A stretch of DNA of 64,000 nt from Alopecurus myosuroides (lineage: Eukaryota; Streptophyta; Magnoliopsida; Poales; Poaceae). The notes below the pieces were generated by a model. It ran no database searches and was not told the origin of the DNA. It saw nothing but the letters and a program-made list of their open reading frames with translations. The DNA is taken from the NCBI GenBank assembly GCA_028641055.1, contig CM054062.1, forward strand, positions 234,992,376-235,056,375, written 5' to 3'. Below, piece by piece: positions 1 through 12,100 of this stretch. The position numbers and the translations under genes are program-made. The first letter of the stretch is position 1. Every line of letters begins with the position of its first letter.

Positions 1-866
1 TACACTCAAAACGATATCGGGCCTAGATGCACAAAGGTAAAGCAAAGAACCAATCATAGAACAATACAACTTTTGGTCCACATCTTTACCATTCGGATTG
101 CGCTTGAGATGGCATTTGACTTGCATAGGAGATGACTTCTCTTTTGCACCTTGGAAATTAAACCTCTTGAGCATGTCTTGTGTGTACTTGGATTGAGAAA
201 TGAAAGTCACACGAGCCAATTGCTTGATCTTAAAGCCAAGGAAGAATTTAAGCTCTCCCATCATGGACATTTGAAACCTATCAGTTATAATCTTTGAGAA
301 CTCATTATTAAAATATTGGTTAGTTGAGCCAAAGATAATATCGTCCACATAGAGTTGGCACATTAAAAGCTTTCCCTTTACCCTCTTTGTGAAAAGGGTG
401 GGGTCGATCTTCCCAACTTCAAACCCACAGCCTTCTAACAACTCTCTAAGGTGCTCATACCACGCACATGGTGCTTGTTTAAGTCCATAGAGCGCCTTAT
501 CGAGCTTGTAGACATGGTTAGGGAAGTTGGGGTTATCAAACCCCGGAGGTTGCTTAACATATACCTCCTCTTTTAGTGAACCATTTAGAAAAGCACTTTT
601 GACATCCATTTGTTGCAATTTGAAATTATGCGAAGATGCACATGCAAGAAGGATACAAATGGACTCAAGACGAGCCACGGGAGCATAGGTTTCATCAAAT
701 TCAATGCCTTCCACTTGAGTGTAGCCTTGAGCCACCAATCTTGCATTGTTCCTTATGACAATACCATGCTCATCTTGCTTGTTCTTGAATATCCACTTAG
801 TGCTAATAACATTGTGGCAATCCTTGGGATTCTCAACTAGTTTCCAAACTTTATTGCGCTCAAAGT
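1..866 (-). pseudogene. Copia copy 1: reverse transcriptase domain (partial, open)
   Basis: Reverse transcriptase part of the Copia polyprotein, which would copy the element RNA into cDNA inside virus-like particles. Read on the minus strand it is open from about 866 to the window edge. It shows the entry motif TKWIFKNK near 790, the first catalytic block [11 protein letters not shown] near 600, the active-site block YVDDIIFGS near 320-350, and MIGSLLYL near 40. The C-terminal RNase H lies outside the window. A one-base loss near 866, just after MHDE, puts this domain out of frame with the upstream spacer, so it could not be made as part of one polyprotein here. Sequence and domain order (integrase before reverse transcriptase) identify Copia. 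Confidence 0.93.
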
Positions 867-1560
867 TATTGACTCGTCATGCATATCTTCTACCCAACCG
901 GAGTCCTCAAGAGCTTCAAACACTTTATTTGGTTCCACCATGGATATGTGAGCTTCATGCTCACTAAAGTTTGCCAATTGCATTATTGTGTATCTTTTAG
1001 CTTGAATATCTTCCAACACTCTGCTGTCGGATGGATCAATACGCTTCAAAGCTCTTATAATCATTTTAGCACGACGGTCTTCGATCTCCTCATTATTGCG
1101 AGGAGGAATCACTTGATCATCTTGATCATTTGGGTCCCCGTCTTGACCAACTTGTTGGCCTTGATCATCACCATCATCATTATTTGCTTCAACTTGAGGA
1201 GAGGAGGATGAGGAAGGTTGATCTTGGCCTTGACCTTGACTAGCTTGAATGATAGGAGTAGTTGCATCTTGCCTAGTAACTTGGTCAATAAGAAGACGGC
1301 CTTCAACATGTTCTTGGTTAGGTGCATCACTTGGCTCCTTGGATTGTTCTTCTATTGTAGAGTACGGCTCCACTTGAGTAGAGCATAGTTCTTCTCGAGT
1401 TGCCATAAGGTGTCCCTCAATGGGGCGGAAAATCCCACACCCATCCTTCCTATGGCTTCTTGAGGCATTTCAACATCTACATTAGAAACATGAAATTGCG
1501 CCACTTGGGAGCCATCATTTTCTTCGAAAACCACACTACAATATTCTATGACAATTCATG
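867..1560 (-). pseudogene. Copia copy 1: acidic spacer between integrase and RT
   Basis: Linker between integrase and reverse transcriptase. Minus-strand frame 1406-837 holds a low-complexity Q/D/N/P-rich stretch (many GQ, DQ and SS pairs) ending in EAHISMVEPNKVFEALED, which leads into the RT domain. A second frame, 1534-1352, holds the preceding conserved block (FEENDGSQVAQFHV and following). The same block occurs in frame order in Copia copy 2 at about 63120-63800, so the break near 1400 is a frameshift in this copy. Such charged linkers are usual in plant Copia elements and carry no catalytic residues. Confidence 0.85.
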
Positions 1561-2848
1561 AGGCATTGTCAAAGACTCTGTAAGTGTGGGATTCGGCATC
1601 GTAACCAACAAATATACCCTCAATAGTTTTAGATTGGAATTTAGACAACCGAACACCCTTGATCAAATAGAAACACTTACAACCGAATACACGGAATTAA
1701 GAGATGTTGGGTTTGTTGTCGGTGAGGATCTCATATGGAGTCTTGTCCAAGCCTTGCGGATGTAGAGGCAGTTGGAGAAGTGGAATGCGGTGGATATGGC
1801 CTCGGCCCATAAATATTGAGGAGAAGAATACTCCGCCAACATGGTCCTTGCCATATCCAATAGAGTTCTATTCTTCCTTTCGGCTACACCATTTTTTTGA
1901 GGGGTATAGGTAGCGGAATATTGATGATGAATGCCCTCATCACTAAGAAATTCATTCAGAGTGTAGTTCTTGAACTCGAAGCCATTGTCACTCCTAATAG
2001 CCATGGTTTGAACATTGTGTTGATGTTGCACTTGGTTGGTGTAGTCGATGATAGTTTGTTGGGTATCACTCTTGCACTTGAATAAATAAACCCAAGTGTA
2101 TCTTGAATAGTCATCGACAATCACCAAGAAATGCTTCTTGCCTCCAAGACTTGCCTCGAGCACGGCACCAAAGATATCAACATGGAGAAGCTCCAAGATC
2201 CTCTTTGATGAGATAATAGTCTTGGCCTTATGGGCGGCATCATGCATCTTTCGTTCAACACACGACCTACAAACGCCATCTTTGGAAAAGGAAACATTTT
2301 CTTTTAGTCCGAGGATAAGGCCACCTTTGTGAAGACTTTGCAAAGTTCTCATGTTGACATGGGATAAGCGGAGATTCCACAACCACCCCACGTCCGCCTT
2401 TCCGGAAAGACACATCGATTGAGAGTTGGTAGGCTTCGAAAAGTCCACCACAAATAACTCATTTTCGACATGTCCCACGTATGCGACGTCAAGAATCTTG
2501 CTCCTCAAAAGGATCACAATATCAGGATCAAAGAAGACGGAGAAACCCATCCTCCCTAAAGCATGAACTGAAAGTAAATTGTAACCAAGGGGTTCAACAA
2601 GCATGACATCCACGATAATGATATCAGGAGCAATAACAACCTTGCCAAACCCCGATAACTTAGACTCGGACTTGTCTCCATAGGTGACGGTTGCATCAAT
2701 AGTATTTGGGCGCAACTCCATCACAAGTTCTTTGCTTCCGGTCATATGACTAGTGCATCCACTATCAATTATCCATTTAGACCCACCGGAAGCATACTCC
2801 TGCAAGAGATCATTGACTAGAGTTAGGACCCGAGGAGGGTCCCCTAAT
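1561..2848 (-). pseudogene. Copia copy 1: protease and integrase
   Basis: Protease plus integrase part of the polyprotein. On the minus strand from about 2848 the frame reads an aspartic protease motif WIIDSGCTSHM (D-S-G near 2780), a GAG-pre-integrase zinc region (LSHVNMRTLQS near 2345 and CRSC near 2265), then the integrase core: first Asp in LLHVDIFG, second Asp in SDNGFEF, Glu in NGVAERKNR (about 2185 to 1870). It ends near 1663 in a frameshift after YIRKAW. The protease frame is offset +1 from the preceding gag frame and overlaps it, as in copy 2. The protein would cleave the polyprotein and insert the cDNA, but the breaks make this copy non-functional. Confidence 0.92.
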
Positions 2849-4060
2849 GTTGGCAACAAGGATCTTTGGAACCCAAATAGTATAGTCAATGAAACCTTCA
2901 TTAGGACCAACATATTTAGCTTGTACAACACCATAATAATCAACATATAAGAAATGGTGTGGATTGTTAGTTCCCGCGGGGATGCTACGAGTAGTGTTGT
3001 CCCTTATGACACTACCACTCGAAGCAACATTGTTGGCTTGTGCGGGAATGCTACGAGTAGTGTTGTCACTAATGAAAAAACCACCCGAAGCACCATTTAT
3101 GGCTTTCTTCTTGTTCTTCTTCTTATTCTTGTTCTTCTTCTTGGCAACATAGCCAAGACCTTTCTTGCCAACTTGTGGCCTAGGAGCACTCACTTGTGGT
3201 CTAGAGGCAACCACTTGTGGACTTGAGACCACAACCGTCTCAACTTGAGGGCTCTTTGCCTTTAGCCTTGCTAGCTCATCCTTCAACCTAGAATTTTCCT
3301 CATTAATATTTGCATGATTACAAGAAGAAGTATAGGTGCTAGGGGTGTTGAATTGATTAAGTTGAGTTTGAATTTGTTCATGTAACTCTTTGAGGGTAGA
3401 GTGTTGACTCTCCAAGGCCTTGTGAGCCTTGGTGAGATTTTCAAACTGCTCGGTTAGTTTATCATGACCAACCCCAAACTCAACCTTATCCTTTTTAGCC
3501 TTTTTATACTTAGAAATAGCATGGTCACGTTCTTTAGTGATATTAGAAACAAGTTCATTACATGACTCTTCCATAGATCCAAGTTCCTCCTCAAGAGAAA
3601 CTCGACCATCATGATCTTCCTCAAGGCTCATAGAGAGAGATGCCTTTTCATCCGCATCTCTTCATTCAATCTCACCTTTCTTCTCAAGAGCTTCATCGGC
3701 ATGTCCCAGTTGGCTCATGAGGAGATCAAGTACTTCTTGGTCTCACCTTGCATGTTAGACATAAAATGTTCCAAAGAGGAAATTCCATCTTCTACACTAT
3801 GACTAACAATGTTATTCATGTCATTAGTATTCTTAGAGATGATAGAAGATGCTACCTCTGAGGCCTTAGCCATGAAGCACTTGGTATTGGTTTGGGGAAG
3901 ATTTTCGTTGGGGGATTCAAAGAGTGATGAAGATGATGGAGTTGAAGCAATAGCTAGAGCGGCCACTTCACTTGTGGTTTCTTCTTCTTATTCATCACTT
4001 CCGGAATCATATTCCTCTTGAGTCACTAGCACAAACTTGGTGGGGGACTTCTTGTTGAAA
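2810..4060 (-). pseudogene. Copia copy 1: C-terminal gag with coiled coil
   Basis: C-terminal part of gag. The minus-strand frame 3631-2812 carries a long heptad-like coiled coil (LEEELGSMEESCNELV and following, about 3600-3400), a second coil near 3350-3270, then lysine-rich and TTRS-repeat stretches, and ends in PNSSQ followed by TGA at 2812-2810. Frame 3966-3715 holds the upstream Ser/Pro-rich part (STPSSSSLFESPNEN) and FMSNMQGETKK. The two are joined by small deletions near 3640-3715. An extended gag with coiled coils is compatible with the Sirevirus (Maximus) lineage of Copia. At 4061-4065 the gag is broken by a Gypsy insertion and resumes at 16438. Confidence 0.85.
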
Positions 4061-4065
4061 GGTTT

Positions 4066-5431
4066 TGATGTCTACGCACGCTTCTATTCTTGTAGACAGT
4101 GTTGGGCCTCCAAGTGCAGAGGTTTGTAGAACAGCAACAAGTTTCCCATAAGTGGATCACCCAAGGTTTATCGAACTCAGGGAGGTAGAGGTCAAAGATA
4201 TCCCTCTCAAGCAACCCTGCAATTAAGATACACGAAGTCTCTTGTGTCCTCAACACACCCAATATACTTGTCAGGTATATAGGTGCACTAGTTTGGCGAA
4301 GAGATAGTGAAATGCAAGTAATATGGATGGTTATAAGTAATAATAGCAATCTGAAATAAATATGGCAGAATGCAAACATGTAGCAGAACATGCGGAAAAT
4401 GGTGTTTCAATGCTTGGAAACAAGGCCTAGGGATCCTACTTTCACTAGTGGACACTCTGAACAATGATCACATAATTAAATAACTAAATATCTTATCTTC
4501 ACTATGCTACGCTTAATCCTCTCCGGTTGGATAATGAACACTAATCATTGCGTAGGGCTGCAAAAAGCATTCCTTAAAGTAAGCATTCCCATGTCTAGTT
4601 AACCCCACGCTGTCACTATGAGCACCCTAGAAGATACTAGACAAACACCACAATTCATAGAGCAGACACACACGATGTGCACACTGTCACCTTCACACCG
4701 TGGGACAAGGTGACTCCAAAGTTCATATTAATAAAACACTTGAGTAGCACAAGATGAAAAGTAACATCTACTTATTCAACTACATTACAAAGCTCACAAT
4801 AACATATAGATCACACCATGGGAGAGAGAGATGAACCACACAGCTACCGTAGAGCCCTCATCCTCTGGGGAGAACTACTCCCTTCTCATCATAGGAGACA
4901 GCAACGACGATGGAGATGGCGGTGGAGTCGATGGAGATGGTTCCAGGGGCACTTCCCCGTCCCGACATGGTGCCAGAACAGAGATTTGTCCCCCGAAACT
5001 TGTCAGCGGCAGCGGCGGAGCCACGGATGTATTTTGTGGAAAAGGTCGATTCTTTTAGGGTTTTCCCTCGGGGGAGTATAAATAGGCAAAAGGGTGATGT
5101 CGGGGGGTGTCCAGAGGGCCCACACCACCAGGTGGCACGGCCAGGGGGACCTGCGCCACCCTATGGTGTGGCCACCCTGTGGCCTCCCTCCGGGGCTCTT
5201 CGGGACATCTGGATGCTCCCGGGGAAAATAGGAACTTCAGGATTTGTGGGGTCCAATTCCGAAAATATTTCCAGAACAACTTTTCTGAAATAAAAAACAG
5301 CAGAAAATGGGGAACTGGCACTTGGCATCTTGTTAATAGGTTAGTCCCGGAAAACATATGGAAAACATGTAGCAATTGGCATAATATCAACATGGAACAT
5401 CAGAAATTATAGATACGTTGGACAGGTATCA
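4066..5431 (-). repeat. 3' LTR of the nested Gypsy element
   Basis: LTR of 1,366 bp, beginning TGATGTCTACGC and ending GGTATCA (plus strand). It matches 9104-10211 plus 16174-16437 along its length. Just inside it, at 5432-5470, lies the polypurine tract on the minus strand (CTAAGCTTGGGG type), which confirms that this is the 3' LTR of a minus-oriented element. Confidence 0.92.
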
Positions 5432-8164
5432 AGCATCCCCAAGCTTAGTTCCTACTCATCCTCGAGTAGGTAAACGATAAAACAAAATAATTTCTGAGGT
5501 GACATGCTACCACACAATCTTGATCATAATATGTAAAGTAGAGCATGTAAACTAGGATCAAATGAACTAAAGTTGCGATCTATATTTGATATCAACAAGT
5601 AATGCATAAACAAATAAGAAGAAAGAAGCAAAACTTTTAATGAATCAATACTAAAATACTATCAACCGTGCAAAGTTTATTAGAGATGATTTAATCTTTC
5701 AAGAACAACAATATCATGCACGTCAAAAAATCTTCACAACCTCTATTAGGATCAAGTCAAGCTTTCCACACGATGCAATGCTTGAATCTTAAACTATTTG
5801 CGCACTAAAAACACACAAGTGTTCTGCGTTGGTCCCTGGCACCGGGATGTTATGGCAAAGAGAACATTATGGGGGGTTTCGAAGGTCAATGGAAGAAAGG
5901 CTCACAAAGCTGAAAGTGGTCATTAGACCAGAGAAAGTCTTACAACCGAAGCTATGCAAGGAGTAGGGATTGCCACACAAAGGATGCACATAGAGCTATA
6001 AGTGTATGAAATATCTCCAATGGAACTAGGAGGGTGCATCCAACTTGCTTGCTCACAAAGATCTAGAGATCATTTGAGGAGACTCATCATTGGAATATAC
6101 GAGCCAAGTTCTATAATGTAAAGTTCCCCACATAGTTATGAATGATAATATGAAAACTTTCTCCAAACTGAAGCATTGGTGCTAAACATGAAGCACAAGT
6201 GTGGTATAAAGGATAGTGATGCGCCCCCTCTCTCTTTATTTCTCTCTTTGGCCCTTTTTTGGGGGGGGGGGGGCTTTTTCATATTTTTTTTATATATCCT
6301 CACCGGTAGGGGCAACATCCTATATTACAATGAATCATCACACTTTTAGTACACATAACTCATAATGGAATATCTATGATGTATCCAAGTGCATGCTCCT
6401 GCCAGTGTAGCAGTATGCATAAATAACCATGAAGCTCATCATCAAGTAACATAATGGAGGTGAATGTTGTGCAACAATATATCTCAGAATGGCTATGGAA
6501 ATGCCATGATAGGTAGGTATGGTGGCTGTTTTGAGGAAGAATATATGGGCTCATGTGTAGGATAACAAAGTCCTCCCACGGGATTTGGATGCACTGGCAA
6601 AGTTTGCACCAACTCTCAATGTGAGAAAGGGCAATGCACAACACTGAAGAGGCTAGCAAATATGGATGGTGGAAGTGCCAGGAACCGCAACATAGACTCA
6701 CGAGTTAAAATGTTGCAGCAAGCAAATCATCTTAAAAGGCACAATGCAAATCACTCCAAGAGGGTTCGTGGCAGTGACAAGTCACTCTTAGCTACACCGA
6801 CTGTAGCGCGTAACAAAAGGCCGATCAGAAATGTATCACTAGTAGCAATCATATACCATTGTTTCTGTCAGCTAGTAATTTTAAGTGTGGAACAATTTCA
6901 AGTTTCTTAGACCAACCATTAAAAGTTTCTACTTACTATTCCTTCCCGTTTATCCATTAAGAAAATTAATATCTCAAAACAACAGGAGTGATTCAAGTGA
7001 TGCAGTTTAGTGATCAACAAGACCATGCGAATTTTTCCACTATACCAACTACCACATAAGCATTTCTATTATCAAGCAAACACACATATGAGAACCACCT
7101 AACTATAAAATCTAACATCTTTGAACAAGAAATGCATGAAACGAAGGCTAAACGCAGTACTGGCAAAAAGTGAACACTCACAGAACAATAAGAATGAAAA
7201 CTAGTGTTCTAAGAAATGAAAACGGAGCGTGTCTCTCTCCCACAAAATTATGATAATATAGAACCATGAATTACAAAAAATAAAACTAAAAAAAATGAAA
7301 AAAAGACGCTCCAAGTAAAGCACATAAGATGTGACCGAATAAAAATATAGTTTCACTAGAAGTGACCTAATAATTTGTCGATGAAGAAGGGGATGCCTTG
7401 GGCATCACCAAGCTTAGACGCTTGAGTATTCTTGGAATTTTCTGGGATGTACCTCCGGGGAATCCCCAAGCTTAGGCTTTTCACTCTTCTTGATCACATC
7501 ATATCATCCTCTTCTCTTGACCCTTGAAAACTTCCTTCACACCAAACTTCTCACAATCTTCATTACCAACGTTAGTGCAATCGAAATAATAAATTCACAT
7601 GGTTCAGTTTCAACACAATCCTAACACTCATAAACACATTATCTACTTTCACAACTTCTTTTTCTCAAAATAACACCAAAAGAAAGAAATTAAGATGCAA
7701 ATGCAATTATTGGCAAAACCTATCAAAACAGGACAGCAGGTAAAGATGATATTTTTAGAAATTTCTCTGTTGATTAAATCAAAAAGTGGTCAACTAAGAT
7801 AAGTTGTGGAATTAGCTGAGGAATAAGCACAAATAATTTCAGATCATTCTGATCTTCCAGGATTTTATACGATGTTTTACGGTGGACAGAAGAAATCTGT
7901 TTTCTGCGCAGAAAACCGAAAACCAACTCCAACTTTCGTCAGAAACATTACTTGGCACTACTAAAACATGAAAATAAAGATACAAATGAGTTTATAAAGA
8001 ATTATACAACCCATTGACTCAAAGAAAATATAGAAAAACAAAGCAAAAAATAAAACCATGGGTTATCTCCCAAGAAGTGCTTTTCTTTAATGCCTTTTAG
8101 CAAGGCATGATAATTTGAGAAGATGCTCACATAAGAATAAGAGTTGAAGCACAATAAGAGAGCA
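5432..8164 (-). other. Non-coding interior of the Gypsy element
   Basis: About 2.7 kb of AT-rich interior with no frame that I can link to pol. It includes a 13-G run at 6261-6273 followed by T-rich DNA, and several copies of a CTAAGCTTGGGG-like motif on the minus strand (near 5440, 7410 and 7465) that resemble polypurine tracts. I see no RT, integrase or protease motif on either strand here. Confidence 0.7.
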
Positions 8165-8928
8165 TCAATAAGAAAAATATAAAACACATTTAAGTCTAAC
8201 CCACTTCATATGAAAAATAATCTTGTAGAAAAATAAGTCATGAAAGCACAAAGCAACAAGCATAGGAAAGCAAAACAAGTGCAACTTCAAAAATTTCAAC
8301 ATAAAGAGGGGAAACTTGGTATTGTTGAGATGCATAAAATTAGGTTTCCCTCTCTCATAATAACTTTCAGTAGCATCATGAATAAAATTAACAACATAAC
8401 TATCACATGAAATATTCTTATCATGAGCCACATGCATAAAAGAATAATTACTCTCCACATAAGCATAGTCATTCTTATTAATAACCATGGGAGAAAATTT
8501 AACAAAATAGCTATCATAATCATTCTCATCGCCATAATCATCAAACATAGGAGGCATTTTGCAATCATAATTAATTTTCTCCTCAATAGTAGGTGGACTG
8601 AAAATATCATATTTACCATTGTAAACAGTTGGAACTAGAATACCACGATCATTATAATCATCATATATTGGAGGCAAAGTATCATCAAAAAAATTTCCTC
8701 CTCAAAACTTGGGGGACTAAAAATATCATATTCATCAAAACTAGCTTCCCCAAGCTTAGAATTTTCCATAGCATTAGCAATAATGGTGTTTAAAGAGTTC
8801 ATACTAATAACATTGCCACTAGCATGGAAATAAAGTTCCATAGGTTTTTTTATTTTCTCTTCAAACACTTCATGTCCTAACTCAAGATAAATATTATAAA
8901 GCTCTCTCATATTTTTGTTGTTTTCCAT
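8165..8928 (-). pseudogene. Gag-like relic of the Gypsy element
   Basis: Two overlapping minus-strand frames. The first (8928-8635) begins MENNKNMRELYNIYLELG and ends in a frameshift. The second (8677-8165) continues with tyrosine/aspartate-rich repeats (PPMFDDYGDE, DNYDS-like) and a hydrophobic C-terminal tail (about 50 residues rich in F, L, M). A close relative of the N-terminus occurs in the Gypsy remnant at 28169-28834 (NNKNMRDL, NAMEKSKLGEASF), so this is a family-specific leader/gag protein rather than chance. No zinc knuckle is present. Its role is not known to me; by position downstream of the primer site it corresponds to gag. Confidence 0.6.
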
Positions 8929-9075
8929 TTAATCATAAATATAAAAACAAGTAACAAGTAAAAATAAGCCTAACCAGTGAAAATAAAAGCAAGAAAAAAA
9001 AGATATAATTGCAGAATCTAAAGGAAATAACTACGAGCACTCACACCCGAGGATGTGAGTACCTTTTACCTTACC

Positions 9076-9093
9076 TCCCCGGCAACGGCGCCA
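9076..9093 (-). promoter_or_regulatory. Primer-binding site of the nested Gypsy element
   Basis: On the minus strand it reads TGGCGCCGTTGCCGGGGA, the usual tRNA-primer site of many plant Gypsy elements. It lies ten bases inside the right-hand LTR (which begins at 9104) and sets the element orientation as minus. Confidence 0.88.
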
Positions 9094-9103
9094 GAAAAGA
9101 GCT

Positions 9104-12100
9104 TGATGTCTACGCACGCTTCTATTCTTGTAGATAGTGTTGGGCCTCCAAGTGTAGAGGTTTGTAGAACAGCAACAAGTTTCCCTTAAGTGGATCACCC
9201 AAGGTTTATCGAACTCAAAGAGGTAGAGGTCAAAGATATCCCTCTCAAGCAACCCTGCAATTAAGATACAAGAAGTCTCTTGTGTCCCCAACACATCCAA
9301 TATCCTTTTCAGGTATATAGGTGCACTAGTTCGGCGAAGTGATAGTGAAATGCGAGTAATATGGATGGTTATAAGTAATAATAGCAATCTGAAATAAATA
9401 TGGCAGCAAGCAAACATGTAGCAGAACAGGCGAAAAACGGTGTTTCAATGCTTGGAAACAAGGCATAGGGATCCTACTTTCACTAGTGGACACTCTCAAC
9501 AATGATCACATAATTGAATAACTAAATATCTTCTCTTCACTATGCTACTCTTAACCCTCTCCTGTTGGATAATGAACACTAATCATTGCGTAGGGCTGCA
9601 AAAAGCATTCCTTAAAGTAAGCATTCCCATGTCTAGTTAACCCCACGTTGTCACTATGAGCACCCTAGAAGGTAATAAACAAACACCACAATTCACAGAG
9701 GAGACACACACTATGTGCACACTGTCACCTTCACACCACGGGACAAGGTGGCTCCAAAGTTCATATTAATAAAACACCTGAGTAGCACAAGATGAAGAGT
9801 AACATCTACTTATTCAACTAGATTACAAAGCTCACGATCACATATAGATCACACCATGGGAGAGAGACATAAACCACATAGATACCATAGAGCCCTCAGC
9901 CTCGGGGGAGAACTACTCCCTCCTCATCATAGGAGACAGCAACGGCGATGGACATGGTGGTGGAGTCGATGGAGATTGTTCCGGGGGCACTTCCCCGTCC
10001 CGGCAGGGTTCCAGAACATAGATCTCTCCCCCCGAAACTAGTCGGCGCCGGCGGCGGAGCTACGGAAAAGGTCGATTCTTTTAGGGTTTTCCCTCGGGGG
10101 AGTATAAATAGGCGAAAGGGCGATGCCTGGGGTGGCCAGGGGGCCCACACCACCAAGTGGCGCGACGAGGGGGACCCGCGCCACCCTATGGTGTGGCCAC
10201 CCTGTGGCCCCTGTAACATCCCAGTGTTTGGGAAGTTATAAGGATCTTAATTTAAAATGTGAATTTGCAAAGCTTGCATCTAAAAGTACGGGAAATTTTG
10301 GCGCGAAAGTTTAAACAAAGCAAAGTGACCAAAGTTTCACTTAACATGATGAAACAGGTCTAGTTCATCTAGTCAGGAGTACATTTGGAGTGATCTTTAT
10401 AACATAGTATCTCTAAAAACCAAATCATCTGATTACACAAACCATAATTGGTTGTGACCAACACAAACTCTCAACAATCTTAACCACAAGTCTTTAAGTT
10501 ACTTGGGATAATTAACTAGGTATCAAGAACTCAAACAGGGGTGAGTATCCAAATCACATATCTGATGATCATACTTCCACCAATGAGTAATGCATAATTG
10601 AACCATCTCATCAACATAGATGTGATCTTCTATAAAACAACAACTCCCTAAGTTATCAATTAATTTCCACAACATCTCTATAAATCATCTCATAACAATA
10701 AGGTGAACCATCACAAGTAAATAACAAAGTTTCAATAGAACACAAGTAATACATACAAGTGTTAACTCAAAACCTACAAGTGGGAAATGATATAATCATT
10801 GTATTAATAGATTTATCGAATATGTACATATCTCATCAACCATAAAAGAAGTACCTAAATGAAGAAATAAATCTTCTTAACCTACTGTTAAAACCTTGAT
10901 CATCACATATGATATTTCCAAACCTCTATATTTGCCTTATGAATGAAAAATGTAATAACGAGAAGAATATAATGTAACAACATGACACCTGAGAAAAACA
11001 ACTAACAACTATGACATAGATCATTAAACCCCAATAACCTTCACATGCTCATTGTCTTATTCATATTATATAGTGAGCATATGATATCTCAAACACATCA
11101 ATGAACCATTTGATCAATTTACCATCTTAAGTAATCATTCCACAAACACTCCACATTTCTATCCAAATCATCATTCAACAACTAAAGTATCTCTGAATAT
11201 AACTAATGAATAACAACAAGTTATAACCTCTTCTAGAGGAATTGAATGGATAGCTAAGTAACACCAAATATATATGAACATGAACATATCATATGGGAGA
11301 TAAAATAAGAAGTATATGGAAGGTGAATAAAAGCATGAACTAACTCTTAATCAAGATCTTTCTACCTGCCTATATTATCTTATTATCCTGTTTCCCAATC
11401 TTCTCTGAATCATTCTACAAGAGAAGCAACTCACAAGAAAGGAGGAACTACCACAAGAAGATCTTCAAGAAGATTATTTAGAGTGTTCTAGAAGTGCTAC
11501 TCTAGCCTACTATAAGAGTATTTGGAAACTCTTTTATCTTGATATGATCTTAATAACTCTCTTGAAATAGTGTGATATTCCAATGTTAGTGTTATATAGA
11601 AGTAGTTTGGTAACAAGACTAATTACCTTGTTAACAGACCACTTTTGTATACTAAAACAATTGAGTGTCATACACAAACAAACAGAAGGTTGAATAACCT
11701 AGTACATCTCAACCAATTGTATATGAGTAGTAATTTGGAGGCAAGTCTGGTCCACTTGTTAACAAATTTCTCTTATATACACATGGCAACTTGATGTCAT
11801 AAAATCAACCTACATTCTTTTATAATCCCCTAAGTAAAATCTTTGCTTGAAACAATTGGCTGTTTTCACCACAAGGGTGAGACAATGAAGTGGAATCCAA
11901 GAGCTGAATTTACTTGCTATTGAACAAGGCAACATCTGAAACAAGTGGCAACTAGAGAGAAGAACATCAAGCAACAGAAGACAACAAGAAGCAACACTTC
12001 CTCAGAAAGGGATCATAAGAAATTATCCAGTGAATCATTAGGATATATTAGAGAACCAATAACCTCTGTCAAACTCATCAGAGATGAGGAGCCCATAATA

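Noticed and set aside
8296..8638. Met/Leu/Ile-rich frames on both strands resembling membrane proteins
   Set aside because: They are shadows of the Asp/Tyr-rich gag-like frame at 8165-8677 in other frames.
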